This document shows, one piece after another, positions 26,801-34,644 of a DNA stretch of 64,000 bases. Within the stretch, counting starts at the first letter, position 1. Every line of letters starts with the position of its first letter. This stretch comes from Chitinophagales bacterium (lineage in GTDB: Bacteria; Bacteroidota; Bacteroidia; Chitinophagales; JADJOU01): assembly GCA_030832185.1 (NCBI GenBank), contig JAURJQ010000003.1:1-64000 (forward strand). The letters are read 5' to 3'. The position numbers and the translations under genes were made by a program. The notes below the pieces were generated by a model. The model saw only the letters and a program-made list of their open reading frames with translations, did no database searches and was not told the origin of the DNA.

Positions 26801-28620
26801 ATGCCTGCAAATGCGATGGCATTGTTAGAGAGCGTATAGCCTGTGAGATAGACATTGTTAAACTTATCTGTAATGCAGTGTGGCCCATAATCACCGTTAG
26901 TTCCGCCATAGTAGGTGCTCCATAGTCTTGAGCCACTCGTGTTGAATTTTACTAAATAGGCGTCATTCACGCCTCCAAAGGAATTTTGAAATCCTCCACT
27001 AGCTATCGAACTGGTAGAATAAGTGAAGCCAGATAAATAAACATTGAGTAAGGTGTCTACACACACTGAATTGCCAAAGTCAGCAGACGAACCTCCATAA
27101 TAGGTTCCCCATTGTCTAGTGCCATTCGGATTGAACTTCGCTAGAAAACCATCCCGTCCACTATTTTTTGTATTTTGAAATCCTGAGCCAGAGATATTGG
27201 TAGTAGACTGAGTTGTGCCGCAAAGAAAGACGCTACCTTGCTTATCTATTGCGCATTGCGCGCCCTCATCGAAGTTAGTCCCGCCATAGTAGGTTCCCCA
27301 TTGGCGGGTTCCACTTGCATTAAATTTGACCAAATAAGCATCGGTCAGGTTACCAAATGTATTTTGAAATCCTCCTGTCGCAAAGATATTATTGTTAGAT
27401 TCCGTTGTTCCAGCCATATACACGTTGAGCCCAGTATCCGTAGCGCAGGTCGTATGATCTTCGTGATTGCTACCACCATAGTAGGTAGCCCATTGGCGGG
27501 TGCCTGCAGCATTAAACTTGACTAGAAAACCGTCTCGGTCACCACCATGAGTATTCTGATGACCCCCCGAGGCCATACTCGCTGTCGAGAGTGTTGTCCC
27601 ACAGAGATATACATTATTGTTTTTATCTACATGGCAGAAGGTGCCTCTATCATCATCTGTACCTCCATAATAGGTCGCCCATTGACGTACTCCAGAGGAA
27701 TTAAACTTGACTAAAAAGGCATCATTTAAACCACCCCCATAGGAAGTCTGATGACCTCCAGAAGCTATCGCAGTAGTAGAAGCTGTGTGGCCACATAAGT
27801 AAACAAAGCCAGATCCATCTATAGTCGTGAATCCGCCCCTCTCTAGTGCACCACCTCCATAGTAGGTCGCCCACTGCAGCAGCGGGTCTATTGTCAAGGT
27901 TTTTGATGTGTCGTAGCTCCCTAGTCGAAAACTTAAAATGTCTTGGTTTAATTCAAATGAAGATACTATCGGAATCGTCTGATCTTGAAAACTTATAGGC
28001 TTGGCTTCCGTAATTTTTCCAAGAGAATTAACCAATTGCAAATTTCCCTGTTCATCTATATTCAGTTGTTCTGCCCATTTTACTTTCAATTTAATAAGAT
28101 CAGGATTCCCCCCAGGATGGACGATAAAATCGTATTTTAAAACTCCCTCTCCTTTGGAGAGGGCTGGGGTGAGGTAAATCACCCAGTCGATGTTTGCATA
28201 GATATTCTTATACGTAATTTTTCTATAAGAACCTACATTCAATATATTGTAGTTATAATAATTGGTGAAACTAGAGAGCTTATCTTCTTCGATAATCTCT
28301 GCGTTCGGATTTGTATTTATGAGCTCCATATCCATTCTATAGGACTCATGTTTGGAGTTTGTTTTTTTATCTGTTGTCTGGCTTATAGGTTCCCATTGAT
28401 CAAACTGATACGTCAGTCCTTTTTTAGTTAAGAACACAGTGAGATTCCCAGATGTATAGAAATACTGGACGAGCTCTTTGTCTTCCCCTTGTACCTGTCC
28501 TAGATTCTTTTCAAAGCCCAAGGTGGATTGCTGACCAAAGCTAACTTTACCTTCATTCGGCTGCGATGCCACTAATTCGCAGCATAGGAATAGAACAAGT
28601 GTGGTAAAAATGAGCTTCAT
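23821..28620 (-). CDS. Giant T9SS-exported repeat protein: DUF7948, SBBP repeats, 13 CDS repeats, sorting domain
   Basis: A 1599-residue surface or secreted protein. After the signal peptide (1-19) comes a DUF7948-like N-terminal domain (about 28-245). Then come seven SBBP beta-propeller repeats, each opening with WATYYGG or a close variant (about 248-690), and an Ig-like segment (about 695-770). Next are 13 tandem units of about 50 residues (780-1440), each with a paired cysteine and the signature GCDSFITLNLTV. The C-terminal type A sorting domain starts at LVLFPNPVKDKLNIKF (about 1515-1599). T9SS would carry it across the outer membrane. The function may be adhesion; no enzyme domain is seen. 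An in-frame palindromic insert occurs at residues 149-159. A -7 box (28661-28668) precedes it. Confidence 0.9.
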   Translation of the reverse strand: MKLIFTTLVLFLCCELVASQPNEGKVSFGQQSTLGFEKNLGQVQGEDKELVQYFYTSGNLTVFLTKKGLTYQFDQWEPISQTTDKKTNSKHESYRMDMELINTNPNAEIIEEDKLSSFTNYYNYNILNVGSYRKITYKNIYANIDWVIYLTPALSKGEGVLKYDFIVHPGGNPDLIKLKVKWAEQLNIDEQGNLQLVNSLGKITEAKPISFQDQTIPIVSSFELNQDILSFRLGSYDTSKTLTIDPLLQWATYYGGGALERGGFTTIDGSGFVYLCGHTASTTAIASGGHQTSYGGGLNDAFLVKFNSSGVRQWATYYGGTDDDRGTFCHVDKNNNVYLCGTTLSTASMASGGHQNTHGGDRDGFLVKFNAAGTRQWATYYGGSNHEDHTTCATDTGLNVYMAGTTESNNNIFATGGFQNTFGNLTDAYLVKFNASGTRQWGTYYGGTNFDEGAQCAIDKQGSVFLCGTTQSTTNISGSGFQNTKNSGRDGFLAKFNPNGTRQWGTYYGGSSADFGNSVCVDTLLNVYLSGFTYSTSSIASGGFQNSFGGVNDAYLVKFNTSGSRLWSTYYGGTNGDYGPHCITDKFNNVYLTGYTLSNNAIAFAGIKNVFGGNIEGFIAKFNPSGSRFWGTYYGGTNDDYLFSSVPDGFGNIYYSGVTLSSALISSGGHQNTYGGAEDVYLVKMSEDPIPYVEIFSNKGDTICQGDSIIFTRTDVNGGANPKYRWFRNNILVDTTISYKGGGFSTGDSIKCLMISNAVGLLYDSAWSLAIRFFVHPKKFTTLNIQLCRPQTYFFKSQARSTTGTIIDTLLSSKGCDSIITLNLNMKDTSSFNRYDTICSNQSLFFNGLPRSTAGIYKDTLLASNNCDSFVYLHLSIKPTTSKTIDSSICPKNPYFFNGFWRTTSGTYLDTLVNARGCDSFITLNLTVKANSTKTIDTAICSGLSYWFKGQNRTTTGTYRDTLVNSVGCDSFVILNLTIKALSFTNLPVTLCDNQSYVFKGIPRTTAGIYRDTLINSLGCDSIVTLNLTVNSRTYRSISDTICFNQVYSFDGKNLNVSGIYYDTLLNSKNCDSIITLNLFVKAISTFSFNQSICSNSSYFFNGLNRTTAGTYLDTLVNSKGCDSFLTLNLTVNTTSSYSYNQEICLGDSILFNGFFRKLSGTFLDTLINSQGCDSFITLNLVVRNPSFYSFSLSQCKNNPYFFNGSFRNISGIYRDTLTNQYGCDSFITLNYTSRDTSSFSFSASICQGGAYLFGSILRTVSGIYKFTTLNTNGCDSVVTLNLTVYPTYFRTIDTSVCIGNSVYFKGGFISLPGTYTDSLKSINNCDSLIILKLRYSPPSSATLYKKFCHNSGVWFNGIFQTQSGTYNDTLVNAKGCDSFLTMVLFKDTVYVKNISDSICAYDSFNFNGKFLKVAGVYTNTLKNAGGCDSIITLNLVKFSPSTITLSKYIANVLTTQTGFLSYQWYWNNALLPNEKRYYAEVNKTGNYKVIALDSNKCFASSNEYNFVTSRISNFHNEHLVLFPNPVKDKLNIKFINRSKPISGRIVIYNLEGRAILEKIFIQSTNPVEIMIEELPNGNYILECGIDAETIYEKISIER
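24300..26290 (-). repeat. Thirteen tandem coding repeats with CDS motif
   Basis: Inside the giant gene, 13 consecutive units carry the pattern IC-x(5-8)-F-G-x(5)-G-Y-DTL-x(3-5)-GCDS-(I/F)-TLNL. The sequence CTATCACA or CTATCGCA recurs on the plus strand at each CDS codon triplet. The units are diverged at DNA level, so they are an old expansion and not recently homogenised. Boundaries are approximate. Confidence 0.85.
26560..27880 (-). repeat. Seven SBBP (beta-propeller) coding repeats
   Basis: Seven units of 58-65 residues each begin with W-(A/G/S)-TYYGG and contain a GxxYLCGTT-like strand. They should close one seven-bladed propeller. On the plus strand the recurrent text is CCACCATAGTAGGT or close variants. 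Confidence 0.85.
28143..28174 (-). repeat. Palindromic dispersed-type repeat inserted in frame in a coding sequence
   Basis: CCCTCTCC (28145-28152), TTT, GGAGAGGG (28156-28163) form a perfect 8-bp hairpin followed by CTGGGGTGAGG. In the gene frame it encodes LTPALSKGEG between WVIY and VLKYDFIVHPGG, where homologous DUF7948 domains have only a short turn. Sequences of this shape are widely scattered between genes in Bacteroidota and other phyla (recalled, not searched). Confidence 0.75.
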
Positions 28621-28660
28621 TAAGTTTTTAGTGAAGTTTTTTTAAGTAAATTGATTATCA

Positions 28661-28668
28661 CAAAGATA
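28661..28668 (-). promoter_or_regulatory. -7 box before the giant T9SS gene
   Basis: The minus strand reads TATCTTTG, a match to TAnnTTTG, about 41 bases before the start codon. It lies between the giant gene and the end of the PEBP gene. Confidence 0.5.
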
Positions 28669-28679
28669 GGAATAATCGA

Positions 28680-29219
28680 CTATCTTTTATAGTAAAAAAC
28701 CAAACTCGCTTTTTCTATCGTATGAGCGTTTATATTAAATCCTACAATAGCGGCATTGGTGTCTTGATTTAAGTCTAGTTTTTCTATGTCTAGGGCATAA
28801 ATAGTCATCGTATATTTATGAATACCATGGCCCACTGGCGGACATGGACCTCCATAGCCATAGCTGCCATAATCCGTTTTGCTCTGTATAGCCATCGCAG
28901 GCAGCAGCTTTTTGGTTACATCGCCCGCATTGGCTACTAGTTCTGTGGTAGTGGCTGGTAGATTAAAGACCAACCAATGCCACCACCCACTGCCAGTCGG
29001 CGCGCTTTCGTCATGAATAGTGATTGCATAACTTTTAGTGCCTTTAGGAGCATTCGACCAGGAAAGTTGCGGAGATATATTCTCTCCCTCACAGCCAAAG
29101 CCTTTGAAAACTTGCCTCATCGTAGCCTGACCACCGAGATCTCTGCTCTGAAGTGTAAAGGTCTGCGCATAGCTAGCCGCAGTGATGAGCAGAAGTAGTA
29201 GGGATAATTTTAGTTTCAT
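28680..29219 (-). CDS. YbhB/YbcL-family Raf kinase inhibitor-like (PEBP) protein
   Basis: A 179-residue protein with signal peptide MKLKLSLLLLLITAASYAQ, so unlike cytoplasmic YbhB it is exported to the periplasm. The PEBP anion-binding pocket is recognised by SPQLSW, TIHDESAPTGSGWWHWLVFNL (read as two segments) and YGGPCPPVGHGIHKYTMTIYAL. The family binds phosphorylated ligands or phospholipid headgroups; the bacterial role is not known. It is followed 59 bases later by the giant T9SS gene in the same direction, which has its own probable promoter. Confidence 0.92.
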   Translation of the reverse strand: MKLKLSLLLLLITAASYAQTFTLQSRDLGGQATMRQVFKGFGCEGENISPQLSWSNAPKGTKSYAITIHDESAPTGSGWWHWLVFNLPATTTELVANAGDVTKKLLPAMAIQSKTDYGSYGYGGPCPPVGHGIHKYTMTIYALDIEKLDLNQDTNAAIVGFNINAHTIEKASLVFYYKR

Positions 29220-29247
29220 ATCTGTATATTTAATGAAGTAACAACCA

Positions 29248-29255
29248 CAAATTTA
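29248..29255 (-). promoter_or_regulatory. -7 box before the PEBP gene
   Basis: The minus strand reads TAAATTTG, a TAnnTTTG match 29 bases before the start codon. The remaining bases to 29507, behind panC, show no coding frame or clear structure. Confidence 0.45.
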
Positions 29256-29507
29256 AACAGAAAGCGAGAACTAATCGGAAAATTGAAAATTTCCATCAAA
29301 ATAGTTGAACTCATTGATTCTTTTGTATTATTTTTTGAAGTGCATAGTAGATTACCCTGCTGATGATTGTCTCCGACTAAGTTCGAGTGTTAGTAAATTT
29401 ATGATTTATACCACAGAACCCATATCACCCTACCTATCCTATAATATAGCCACTATAGTGTTTACCTGACCCGTGATGACGAAAAGATGAGCCGCGATGA
29501 CAGGCTT

Positions 29508-30359
29508 TTACAGACAGAGATTATCTATCAGCCGCACTCCTTCAAGCCAACCGGCATAGAGGGCTACATAATCCACACCTTCCTGCCAATGCTTTAGGTC
29601 AATCTCAGATAGGTCCTGTGCATGGCGCAATTCTAGATACTCTAGATCCCAGTAGTCTTTAGAGGCTATCATGTCCTTAGCCTTCGCTAGCACTATTTCT
29701 GGAGTGTCTATGGCACGATGTTTTTGTATAAAATCTAAGACCTGATAGATATCACCCGCTTTTTGTTTGCCATCCTCTGATAGTCTCATATTGCGGCTAC
29801 TCATAGCCAGTCCATTGGGCTCGCGTAGCGTAGGGCAGCTTACTATTTTTATGGGCATGTATTTATCTCGAATTAGTTTTTCTATGACCTTGATTTGCTG
29901 AAAATCTTTGAGGCCCAAATAGACCTTGTCTGGTTGCACAGAAAGGAATAGTTTTTCTACTATTGTAGCTACGCCCTGATAATGCCCCGGACGCTTGGCT
30001 CCTTCCAATATCGTATCGAGGTATCCGATATTTAAAGGAGATATCTCTAGCAGAAGATGCTGATACATCTCATCTACGCTGGGTAGAAAGAGGATATCGC
30101 AGCCATGTTCTCTTAGCATTTGACCATCGGTTTCCGTCATGCGCGGATATTTGTAATAGTCTTTAGGATCATTAAACTGGGTAGGATTCACGAAAATACT
30201 GGCTAAGGTTAGATTGCACTCAGCCTTCGAGCGTGCTATGAGTGAGAGATGCCCCTGATGCAGCGCGCCCATAGTCGGCACAAATCCTATGACCATGCCT
30301 AACGCTTTTTGATTTTGAGTATATGCTCTTAATTCATTTACGGTATAAAATATCTCCAC
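29508..30359 (-). CDS. panC: Pantoate-beta-alanine ligase
   Basis: PanC joins pantoate and beta-alanine with ATP in the last step of pantothenate synthesis. The HIGH-like motif is GALHQGHLSLI (about residues 31-41) after the PTMG signature, IFVNPTQFNDPKDYYKYPR binds substrates, and the KMSKS-like segment is MSSRNMRLS. The 283 residues are standard. panB and panD are not adjacent. It is transcribed divergently from recA with a 151-base shared upstream region; its promoter is not obvious there. Confidence 0.96.
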   Translation of the reverse strand: MEIFYTVNELRAYTQNQKALGMVIGFVPTMGALHQGHLSLIARSKAECNLTLASIFVNPTQFNDPKDYYKYPRMTETDGQMLREHGCDILFLPSVDEMYQHLLLEISPLNIGYLDTILEGAKRPGHYQGVATIVEKLFLSVQPDKVYLGLKDFQQIKVIEKLIRDKYMPIKIVSCPTLREPNGLAMSSRNMRLSEDGKQKAGDIYQVLDFIQKHRAIDTPEIVLAKAKDMIASKDYWDLEYLELRHAQDLSEIDLKHWQEGVDYVALYAGWLEGVRLIDNLCL

Positions 30360-30399
30360 TAATAATTCTTAAACGTCATTTTATGTCATTTTGTTGTTC

Positions 30400-30407
30400 T
30401 ATATTTG
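30400..30407 (+). promoter_or_regulatory. -7 box before recA
   Basis: TATATTTG, followed by C, matches TAnnTTTG and lies about 104 bases before the recA ATG. No -33 element is found. I see no recognisable LexA palindrome in the leader. Confidence 0.45.
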
Positions 30408-30510
30408 CAGTATTGATTTAAACAAAAATAAAGGAATCATTCATTTGAATTGAATTAATTTTGTATTAACTCAGTAGAATTTTAATTTTAAAGATATAAA
30501 AACAATCAGT

Positions 30511-31560
30511 ATGTCAGATTTAACACAGAAAATGAAAGCCTTAGAGAGCACCATAGGTGTTCTAGAAAAATCTTATGGAAAGGGCACAGTCATGCGCTTG
30601 GGCGATTCCAGAGTCATAGCGGTAGATACCATACCTTCGGGTTCTATCGGCTTAGATTTATCACTAGGTATAGGAGGATTTCCTAAAGGCCGTATCATAG
30701 AGATATATGGACCAGAGTCTTCAGGTAAGACTACGCTGGCTATTCATGCTATAGCCGAAGCGCAGAGAAAAGGGGGTATCTGTGCGATCATAGATGCAGA
30801 GCATGCCTTTGATAGAACCTATGCCGCAGCATTAGGAGTGGATACCAATAATTTATTTATCTCTCAGCCAGATAATGGTGAGCAGGCACTAGAAATAGCC
30901 GATCATTTGATACGAAGTGGCGCGATAGATGTGTGCGTGATAGACTCGGTAGCAGCCTTGGTCCCTAAGAGTGAACTTGAAGGAGAAATGGGAGACAGCA
31001 AAATGGGACTGCATGCGAGACTCATGTCTCAGGCACTGAGGAAACTGACAGGAACAATTAGTAAGACGAATAGTTGTTGTATATTTATCAATCAATTGAG
31101 AGAAAAAATTGGAGTTATGTTTGGAAATCCTGAGACCACTACAGGTGGTAATGCTCTAAAATATTATGCTTCGGTGCGATTAGATATCCGTAGAATAGCG
31201 CAGATAAAAGATAAGGAAGGAGAGATCATTGGAAACAGAACCAAGGTCAAGGTAGTAAAAAATAAAGTCGCTCCTCCATTCAAGGTCTGTGAGTTTGACA
31301 TTATGTATGGACTAGGTATATCTAAAGTCGGTGAAATTATAGACTTCGGTATAGAGCTCAACGTATTAGAAAAAAGTGGTTCATGGTATAGCTATGAAGG
31401 CACTAAGATAGGCCAGGGCAGGGATGCCGTCTTACAATTTCTTGCAGATAACCCAGAGGTAGCTAAGGAAATGGAAGCTAAAATCAAATTGCAAATAGGC
31501 GGTGCATCACCGGCCGTAGAAGAGGAGACCTCTGAAACTAGGGCAGAGAAAACGAAATAA
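30511..31560 (+). CDS. recA: Recombinase RecA
   Basis: RecA forms filaments on single-stranded DNA and drives homologous recombination and SOS induction. The 349-residue protein has the Walker A motif GPESSGKTT (about residues 69-77), Walker [11 protein letters not shown], the L2 loop region with [20 protein letters not shown], and an acidic C-terminal tail. The ATG at 30511 fits the family start. The next gene begins immediately after the stop codon with no spacing, suggesting translational coupling to a membrane glycosyltransferase-like gene, which is not a usual neighbour. Confidence 0.98.
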   Translation: MSDLTQKMKALESTIGVLEKSYGKGTVMRLGDSRVIAVDTIPSGSIGLDLSLGIGGFPKGRIIEIYGPESSGKTTLAIHAIAEAQRKGGICAIIDAEHAFDRTYAAALGVDTNNLFISQPDNGEQALEIADHLIRSGAIDVCVIDSVAALVPKSELEGEMGDSKMGLHARLMSQALRKLTGTISKTNSCCIFINQLREKIGVMFGNPETTTGGNALKYYASVRLDIRRIAQIKDKEGEIIGNRTKVKVVKNKVAPPFKVCEFDIMYGLGISKVGEIIDFGIELNVLEKSGSWYSYEGTKIGQGRDAVLQFLADNPEVAKEMEAKIKLQIGGASPAVEEETSETRAEKTK

Positions 31561-32817
31561 ATGCAGTTTAAATTTCAAATGGAAGACTGGCAGAAACAAT
31601 TTTTTGTTTTAGCTGGTCTTCTTTTTTTGGTGGTACTATTTATCCTCCCAGACCATGGTCATAAAGGGGATATAAGTTGCTGGGCGGATTGGTCGGCCTT
31701 TATCCGTATGCATGGATTGACTAATATTTACTACTCCGATACAGACTATCTGCCTGCCTACCACTATATATTATACCTATACGGTCATAGCAGAGAAAGT
31801 ATCGATAGAATCTATACCGATATAAACTATTTTAAGATGGTTGTATTTCTATTTCATCTAGGAAGTAGCTATATCATGTTGTTATTTATTCGCTTGCTAG
31901 ATACTAAGGAGAAATTGCCACAAGGTATTTTCTACCTGCTCAATATAGCCGTGCTATACAATACATTGGTCTGGGGTCAGGTAGATGAGATTATGACATT
32001 TTTTGTAGCCTTGAGTCTTTATTTCCTCACACGGGAGCAGCCTCGCTGGGCTATGATTTCTTATCTATTAGCCATCAATCTGAAATTACAGTCTATCGTT
32101 TTTTTACCATTAATCCTGCTTATTGTCTTCTTTATTTACCTTGGAAAAAATATCAAGACCTTCTTATTAGATCTTTTCATATTAGTATCACTTCAGTATT
32201 TGATTTTTTTGCCGTTTATACTGACTGATAATCTCCATATGGTCTGGAATACCCTTTTTCGTCTGGTCGATAGTCAGCCTTTAATTTCTGCTAATGCTTT
32301 TAATCTATGGTTTGCTATAGTAGGCATAGACGCCAGAGGTACGCACGATACGGAGAGGTTTATCGTCTTTACCTATAAGCAATGGGGCTTGTTTTTGTTT
32401 TTCCTCATGAGCTTTTTCGCTCTTTTGCCTCTTTTTATTCAAGTGATGAAACGGTGGCTTCTTCATTCTAGTCAAGAGCTATTTGCGCCTATCACGGTCC
32501 TCACATTTGGCATGGTGCCTCTTTTATTTTTCTTTTTCTGCACCCAAATGCATGAGCGCTATAGTCATCCGGCTATTTTTTTTCTGGTGCTTTATTCTAT
32601 TCTCAGTAGAAAGTGGTATATTGGTCTTCTGGGGAGTCTAGCCTACCTTCTCAATATTGATGGCGTATTGCGAAGTTTAAAGTTTCAATATTATGGCGTT
32701 ATTATTTATGATTCTAAGTTTGTAGCTGCCCTTTTCTTCCTCACTATTGTACTCTGCTACAGAGAGCTCTACAACCTTGCAATAAAAGAAGGAATTTTTA
32801 GTTGGAAGAAAGTATAA
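31561..32817 (+). CDS. GT-C-like polytopic membrane protein (possible mannosyltransferase, Gpi18-like)
   Basis: A 418-residue protein with about ten hydrophobic helices. An acidic first periplasmic loop (HGHKGDISCWADWSAFIR), the VWGQVDEIMTFF segment and a later HERYSHPA motif recall the Gpi18/COG5542 mannosyltransferase group of GT-C enzymes, which use polyprenyl-phosphate sugars on the outer face of the inner membrane. The assignment is by motif impression only. The ATG follows the recA stop with zero bases between. Ten residues of polar N-terminus precede the first helix. Confidence 0.65.
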   Translation: MQFKFQMEDWQKQFFVLAGLLFLVVLFILPDHGHKGDISCWADWSAFIRMHGLTNIYYSDTDYLPAYHYILYLYGHSRESIDRIYTDINYFKMVVFLFHLGSSYIMLLFIRLLDTKEKLPQGIFYLLNIAVLYNTLVWGQVDEIMTFFVALSLYFLTREQPRWAMISYLLAINLKLQSIVFLPLILLIVFFIYLGKNIKTFLLDLFILVSLQYLIFLPFILTDNLHMVWNTLFRLVDSQPLISANAFNLWFAIVGIDARGTHDTERFIVFTYKQWGLFLFFLMSFFALLPLFIQVMKRWLLHSSQELFAPITVLTFGMVPLLFFFFCTQMHERYSHPAIFFLVLYSILSRKWYIGLLGSLAYLLNIDGVLRSLKFQYYGVIIYDSKFVAALFFLTIVLCYRELYNLAIKEGIFSWKKV

Positions 32818-32835
32818 TGAAAAAAGAAAAAAACA

Positions 32836-33723
32836 TTATTTCCTCTTGGTCTTCTTGCGCAGGACATCTATACTGCGATTCATCTCATAGCCTATGAGAA
32901 TAGCCAATGAATTCCAATAGAGCCAAATAAGCATAAAGATAAGCACTCCGAGTGAACCATAGACCTTATTATAGTTTCCAAAATTCTTTATGTAATAGGA
33001 GAATAAATAGGAAACAACAACAATCATAGTGGTAGCTACAATAGATCCTGGCGTGAAAATCTTAAATCGCTCTGGTCTCTGAATTGGACCTAGGTAATAG
33101 AGGATAGAGATCACTAAAAAATTAAGACTAATACTGATAGCATAACGCAGTAAATCGATAAGTATAACTAAGACTTGCCCATCGTAACTAAAAAAGTCAA
33201 ATATTTTCTGCATAAGAAACTTACCCATGACGAGAAGTATGATAGTCAATACAAATAAAAAAAGGACTACAATGGTTATGACGATAGAAATGAGCTGATT
33301 TTTCAAGAATAGCTTGCCAGAGCGAACATCAAAGTGTACATTAAAAGATTGCATCATGGTGACTACCCCGTTTTTCATAAAGAAAATAATCAATAAAAAC
33401 CCCAGCGATAAAACGCCTCCTTTAGGACCATTCATCACTTCGTTTATGATAGGTTTGAACATTTCTATCATTTGCTGATTTGGCGACATTCTATTGAGAT
33501 AGCCTAGTATATTCTCTGTGAGCTCTCTACTTTTAGGCAAATAGGATAGAAGGCTGAATAAAAAAACTATAGAAGGAAAGATAGCCAAGAAAAAACTGTA
33601 AGCTATCGCTTTGGCTCGCAATATCATAATGGGAGAGCGAATCTCACGAATCAATAGCCCAAAGACCTTATGAATAGGCACTCTCTCAAATCCCGGAAGA
33701 GTTAGACGTTTAAAAACTGACAT
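32836..33723 (-). CDS. YihY/BrkB-family inner membrane protein
   Basis: A 295-residue protein with six predicted helices. The family features are present: the N-terminal RAKAIAYSFFLAIFPSIVFLFSLLSYLP helix (read as RAKAIAYSFFLAIFPSIVF), a long loop with residues MSPNQQMIEMFKPIINEV, and the C-terminal YGSLGVLIFMLIWLYWNSLAILIG. Formerly called RNase BN, members are membrane proteins of unknown transport role. It lies convergent to the recA-linked gene and 6 bases after the small T9SS-domain gene, so it is likely in that operon. Confidence 0.9.
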   Translation of the reverse strand: MSVFKRLTLPGFERVPIHKVFGLLIREIRSPIMILRAKAIAYSFFLAIFPSIVFLFSLLSYLPKSRELTENILGYLNRMSPNQQMIEMFKPIINEVMNGPKGGVLSLGFLLIIFFMKNGVVTMMQSFNVHFDVRSGKLFLKNQLISIVITIVVLFLFVLTIILLVMGKFLMQKIFDFFSYDGQVLVILIDLLRYAISISLNFLVISILYYLGPIQRPERFKIFTPGSIVATTMIVVVSYLFSYYIKNFGNYNKVYGSLGVLIFMLIWLYWNSLAILIGYEMNRSIDVLRKKTKRK

Positions 33724-33729
33724 GAATAT

Positions 33730-34023
33730 TTAGTTCTTCTGAACTCTTTTGACGATATCCCCTTTATCAGAATAAGCTTTGATAAGATAGTAGCCACTAG
33801 GTAAGTCTGTGAAGTCTAATTCACCTTGACCATCTTTTTCCATGACTTTATTGCCCAGTAGATTATAAACTTCTAGTCGTCTCAGTTCTACATCGCAGTT
33901 GATCTTCGCTTTTCTCACGATAGGGTGAGGATATACGCTCAAGCTGTTAATACCCTCTTTATCTAGAAATGTAAAGGACATTAAAACGCAAATTAAACCA
34001 AAAAAAACAAATAGTTTCTTCAT
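33730..34023 (-). CDS. Minimal T9SS sorting-domain protein (signal peptide plus CTD only)
   Basis: A 97-residue protein. The signal peptide (1-19) is followed almost at once by a type A sorting domain: LSVYPHPIVRKAKINCDV, the strand LEVYNLLGNKVMEKDG, then LDFTDLPSGYYLIKAYSDKGD and a basic end (VKRVQKN). All hallmarks of the T9SS C-terminal domain are present but there is no passenger domain. It could be a free-standing beta-sandwich adaptor, a relic of a longer secreted protein, or a secreted domain in itself. A -7 box at 34043-34050 suggests it is expressed. Confidence 0.82.
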   Translation of the reverse strand: MKKLFVFFGLICVLMSFTFLDKEGINSLSVYPHPIVRKAKINCDVELRRLEVYNLLGNKVMEKDGQGELDFTDLPSGYYLIKAYSDKGDIVKRVQKN

Positions 34024-34042
34024 TTTATACTTGATCTTAATG

Positions 34043-34050
34043 CAAATATA
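34043..34050 (-). promoter_or_regulatory. -7 box before the small T9SS-domain gene
   Basis: The minus strand reads TATATTTG followed by C, a good TAnnTTTG match 20 bases before the start codon. Confidence 0.5.
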
Positions 34051-34086
34051 AAACTAATTTCTGACATATCTATTTTTTTTATCTTT

Positions 34087-34419
34087 TTAGGAAATACTAG
34101 TGTCTTTTTTAGTGGATAGCTGAGCCTTTGCATTGCGCATTAAATAGATGAAATATCTAGCATAATAAAAGACTAAGGTAGGAAATACTATGAATGATAG
34201 TTTGTTAAATTCCCAGGCACCTGCAAAGTCAAGATCAATTAGTCGCATGCAGGCTCGGGTCATGCCACATCCATAACAGTTCATTCCAGTCAGCAAGGTA
34301 TAAATGCAGATGGTTGGTCCGTTATCAAAAAAGGTTTTTGGGAATATAATTAATAAAATAGGTAGAAAAATCATTCCAATTAAACAAATATAGATCCATA
34401 CATGCCTGAACTTTTTCAC
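34087..34419 (-). CDS. DUF2752 membrane protein
   Basis: A 110-residue protein with three hydrophobic helices. The core GMNCYGCGMTRACMRLIDLD is the DUF2752 signature, with cysteines in a CxxCGxTRA context, followed by AGAWEFN. The function of the family is unknown. It has its own probable -7 box and stands upstream of the small T9SS gene by 63 bases. Confidence 0.88.
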   Translation of the reverse strand: MKKFRHVWIYICLIGMIFLPILLIIFPKTFFDNGPTICIYTLLTGMNCYGCGMTRACMRLIDLDFAGAWEFNKLSFIVFPTLVFYYARYFIYLMRNAKAQLSTKKDTSIS

Positions 34420-34444
34420 TCAAATCTCATACTTAGTTACAAGG

Positions 34445-34452
34445 CAAAGCTA
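34445..34452 (-). promoter_or_regulatory. -7 box before the DUF2752 gene
   Basis: The minus strand reads TAGCTTTG, matching TAnnTTTG, 26 bases before the start codon. Confidence 0.45.
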
Positions 34453-34616
34453 CATTAACCTTAAAGAAATAAAGCTTAATAATTTAAATTGAACCTCAAA
34501 TTGAGTGAAATTGTATTTTAAGAGATTTAGGTTGGTTAAAATTGGATTGGTTTCTCCTAGTTTTGAGCTTCTTATTTTTATCCTAAATTAAATAAGTTCA
34601 ATTAGACCTATTTTCT

Positions 34617-34624
34617 TAGATTTG
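34617..34624 (+). promoter_or_regulatory. -7 box before nuoA
   Basis: TAGATTTG followed by C matches TAnnTTTG, 21 bases before the nuoA ATG. It should drive the complex I operon. The rest of the 225-base gap between DUF2752 and nuoA shows no gene. Confidence 0.5.
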
Positions 34625-34644
34625 CAGTTACAATTTTAGATAGA

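Noticed and set aside
27238-27525. A 95-codon plus-strand open frame inside the giant T9SS gene
   Set aside because: It is a shadow of the repetitive SBBP coding sequence and repeats with the same period.
26560-27880. Regularly spaced repeats that could be taken for a CRISPR array
   Set aside because: The spacing is about 180-200 bases, the copies are diverged, and they code in frame for SBBP propeller blades in a large open gene.
29220-29507. Possible small gene or RNA between the PEBP and panC genes
   Set aside because: No frame of useful length and no long helix were found; only a -7 box for the PEBP gene is supported.
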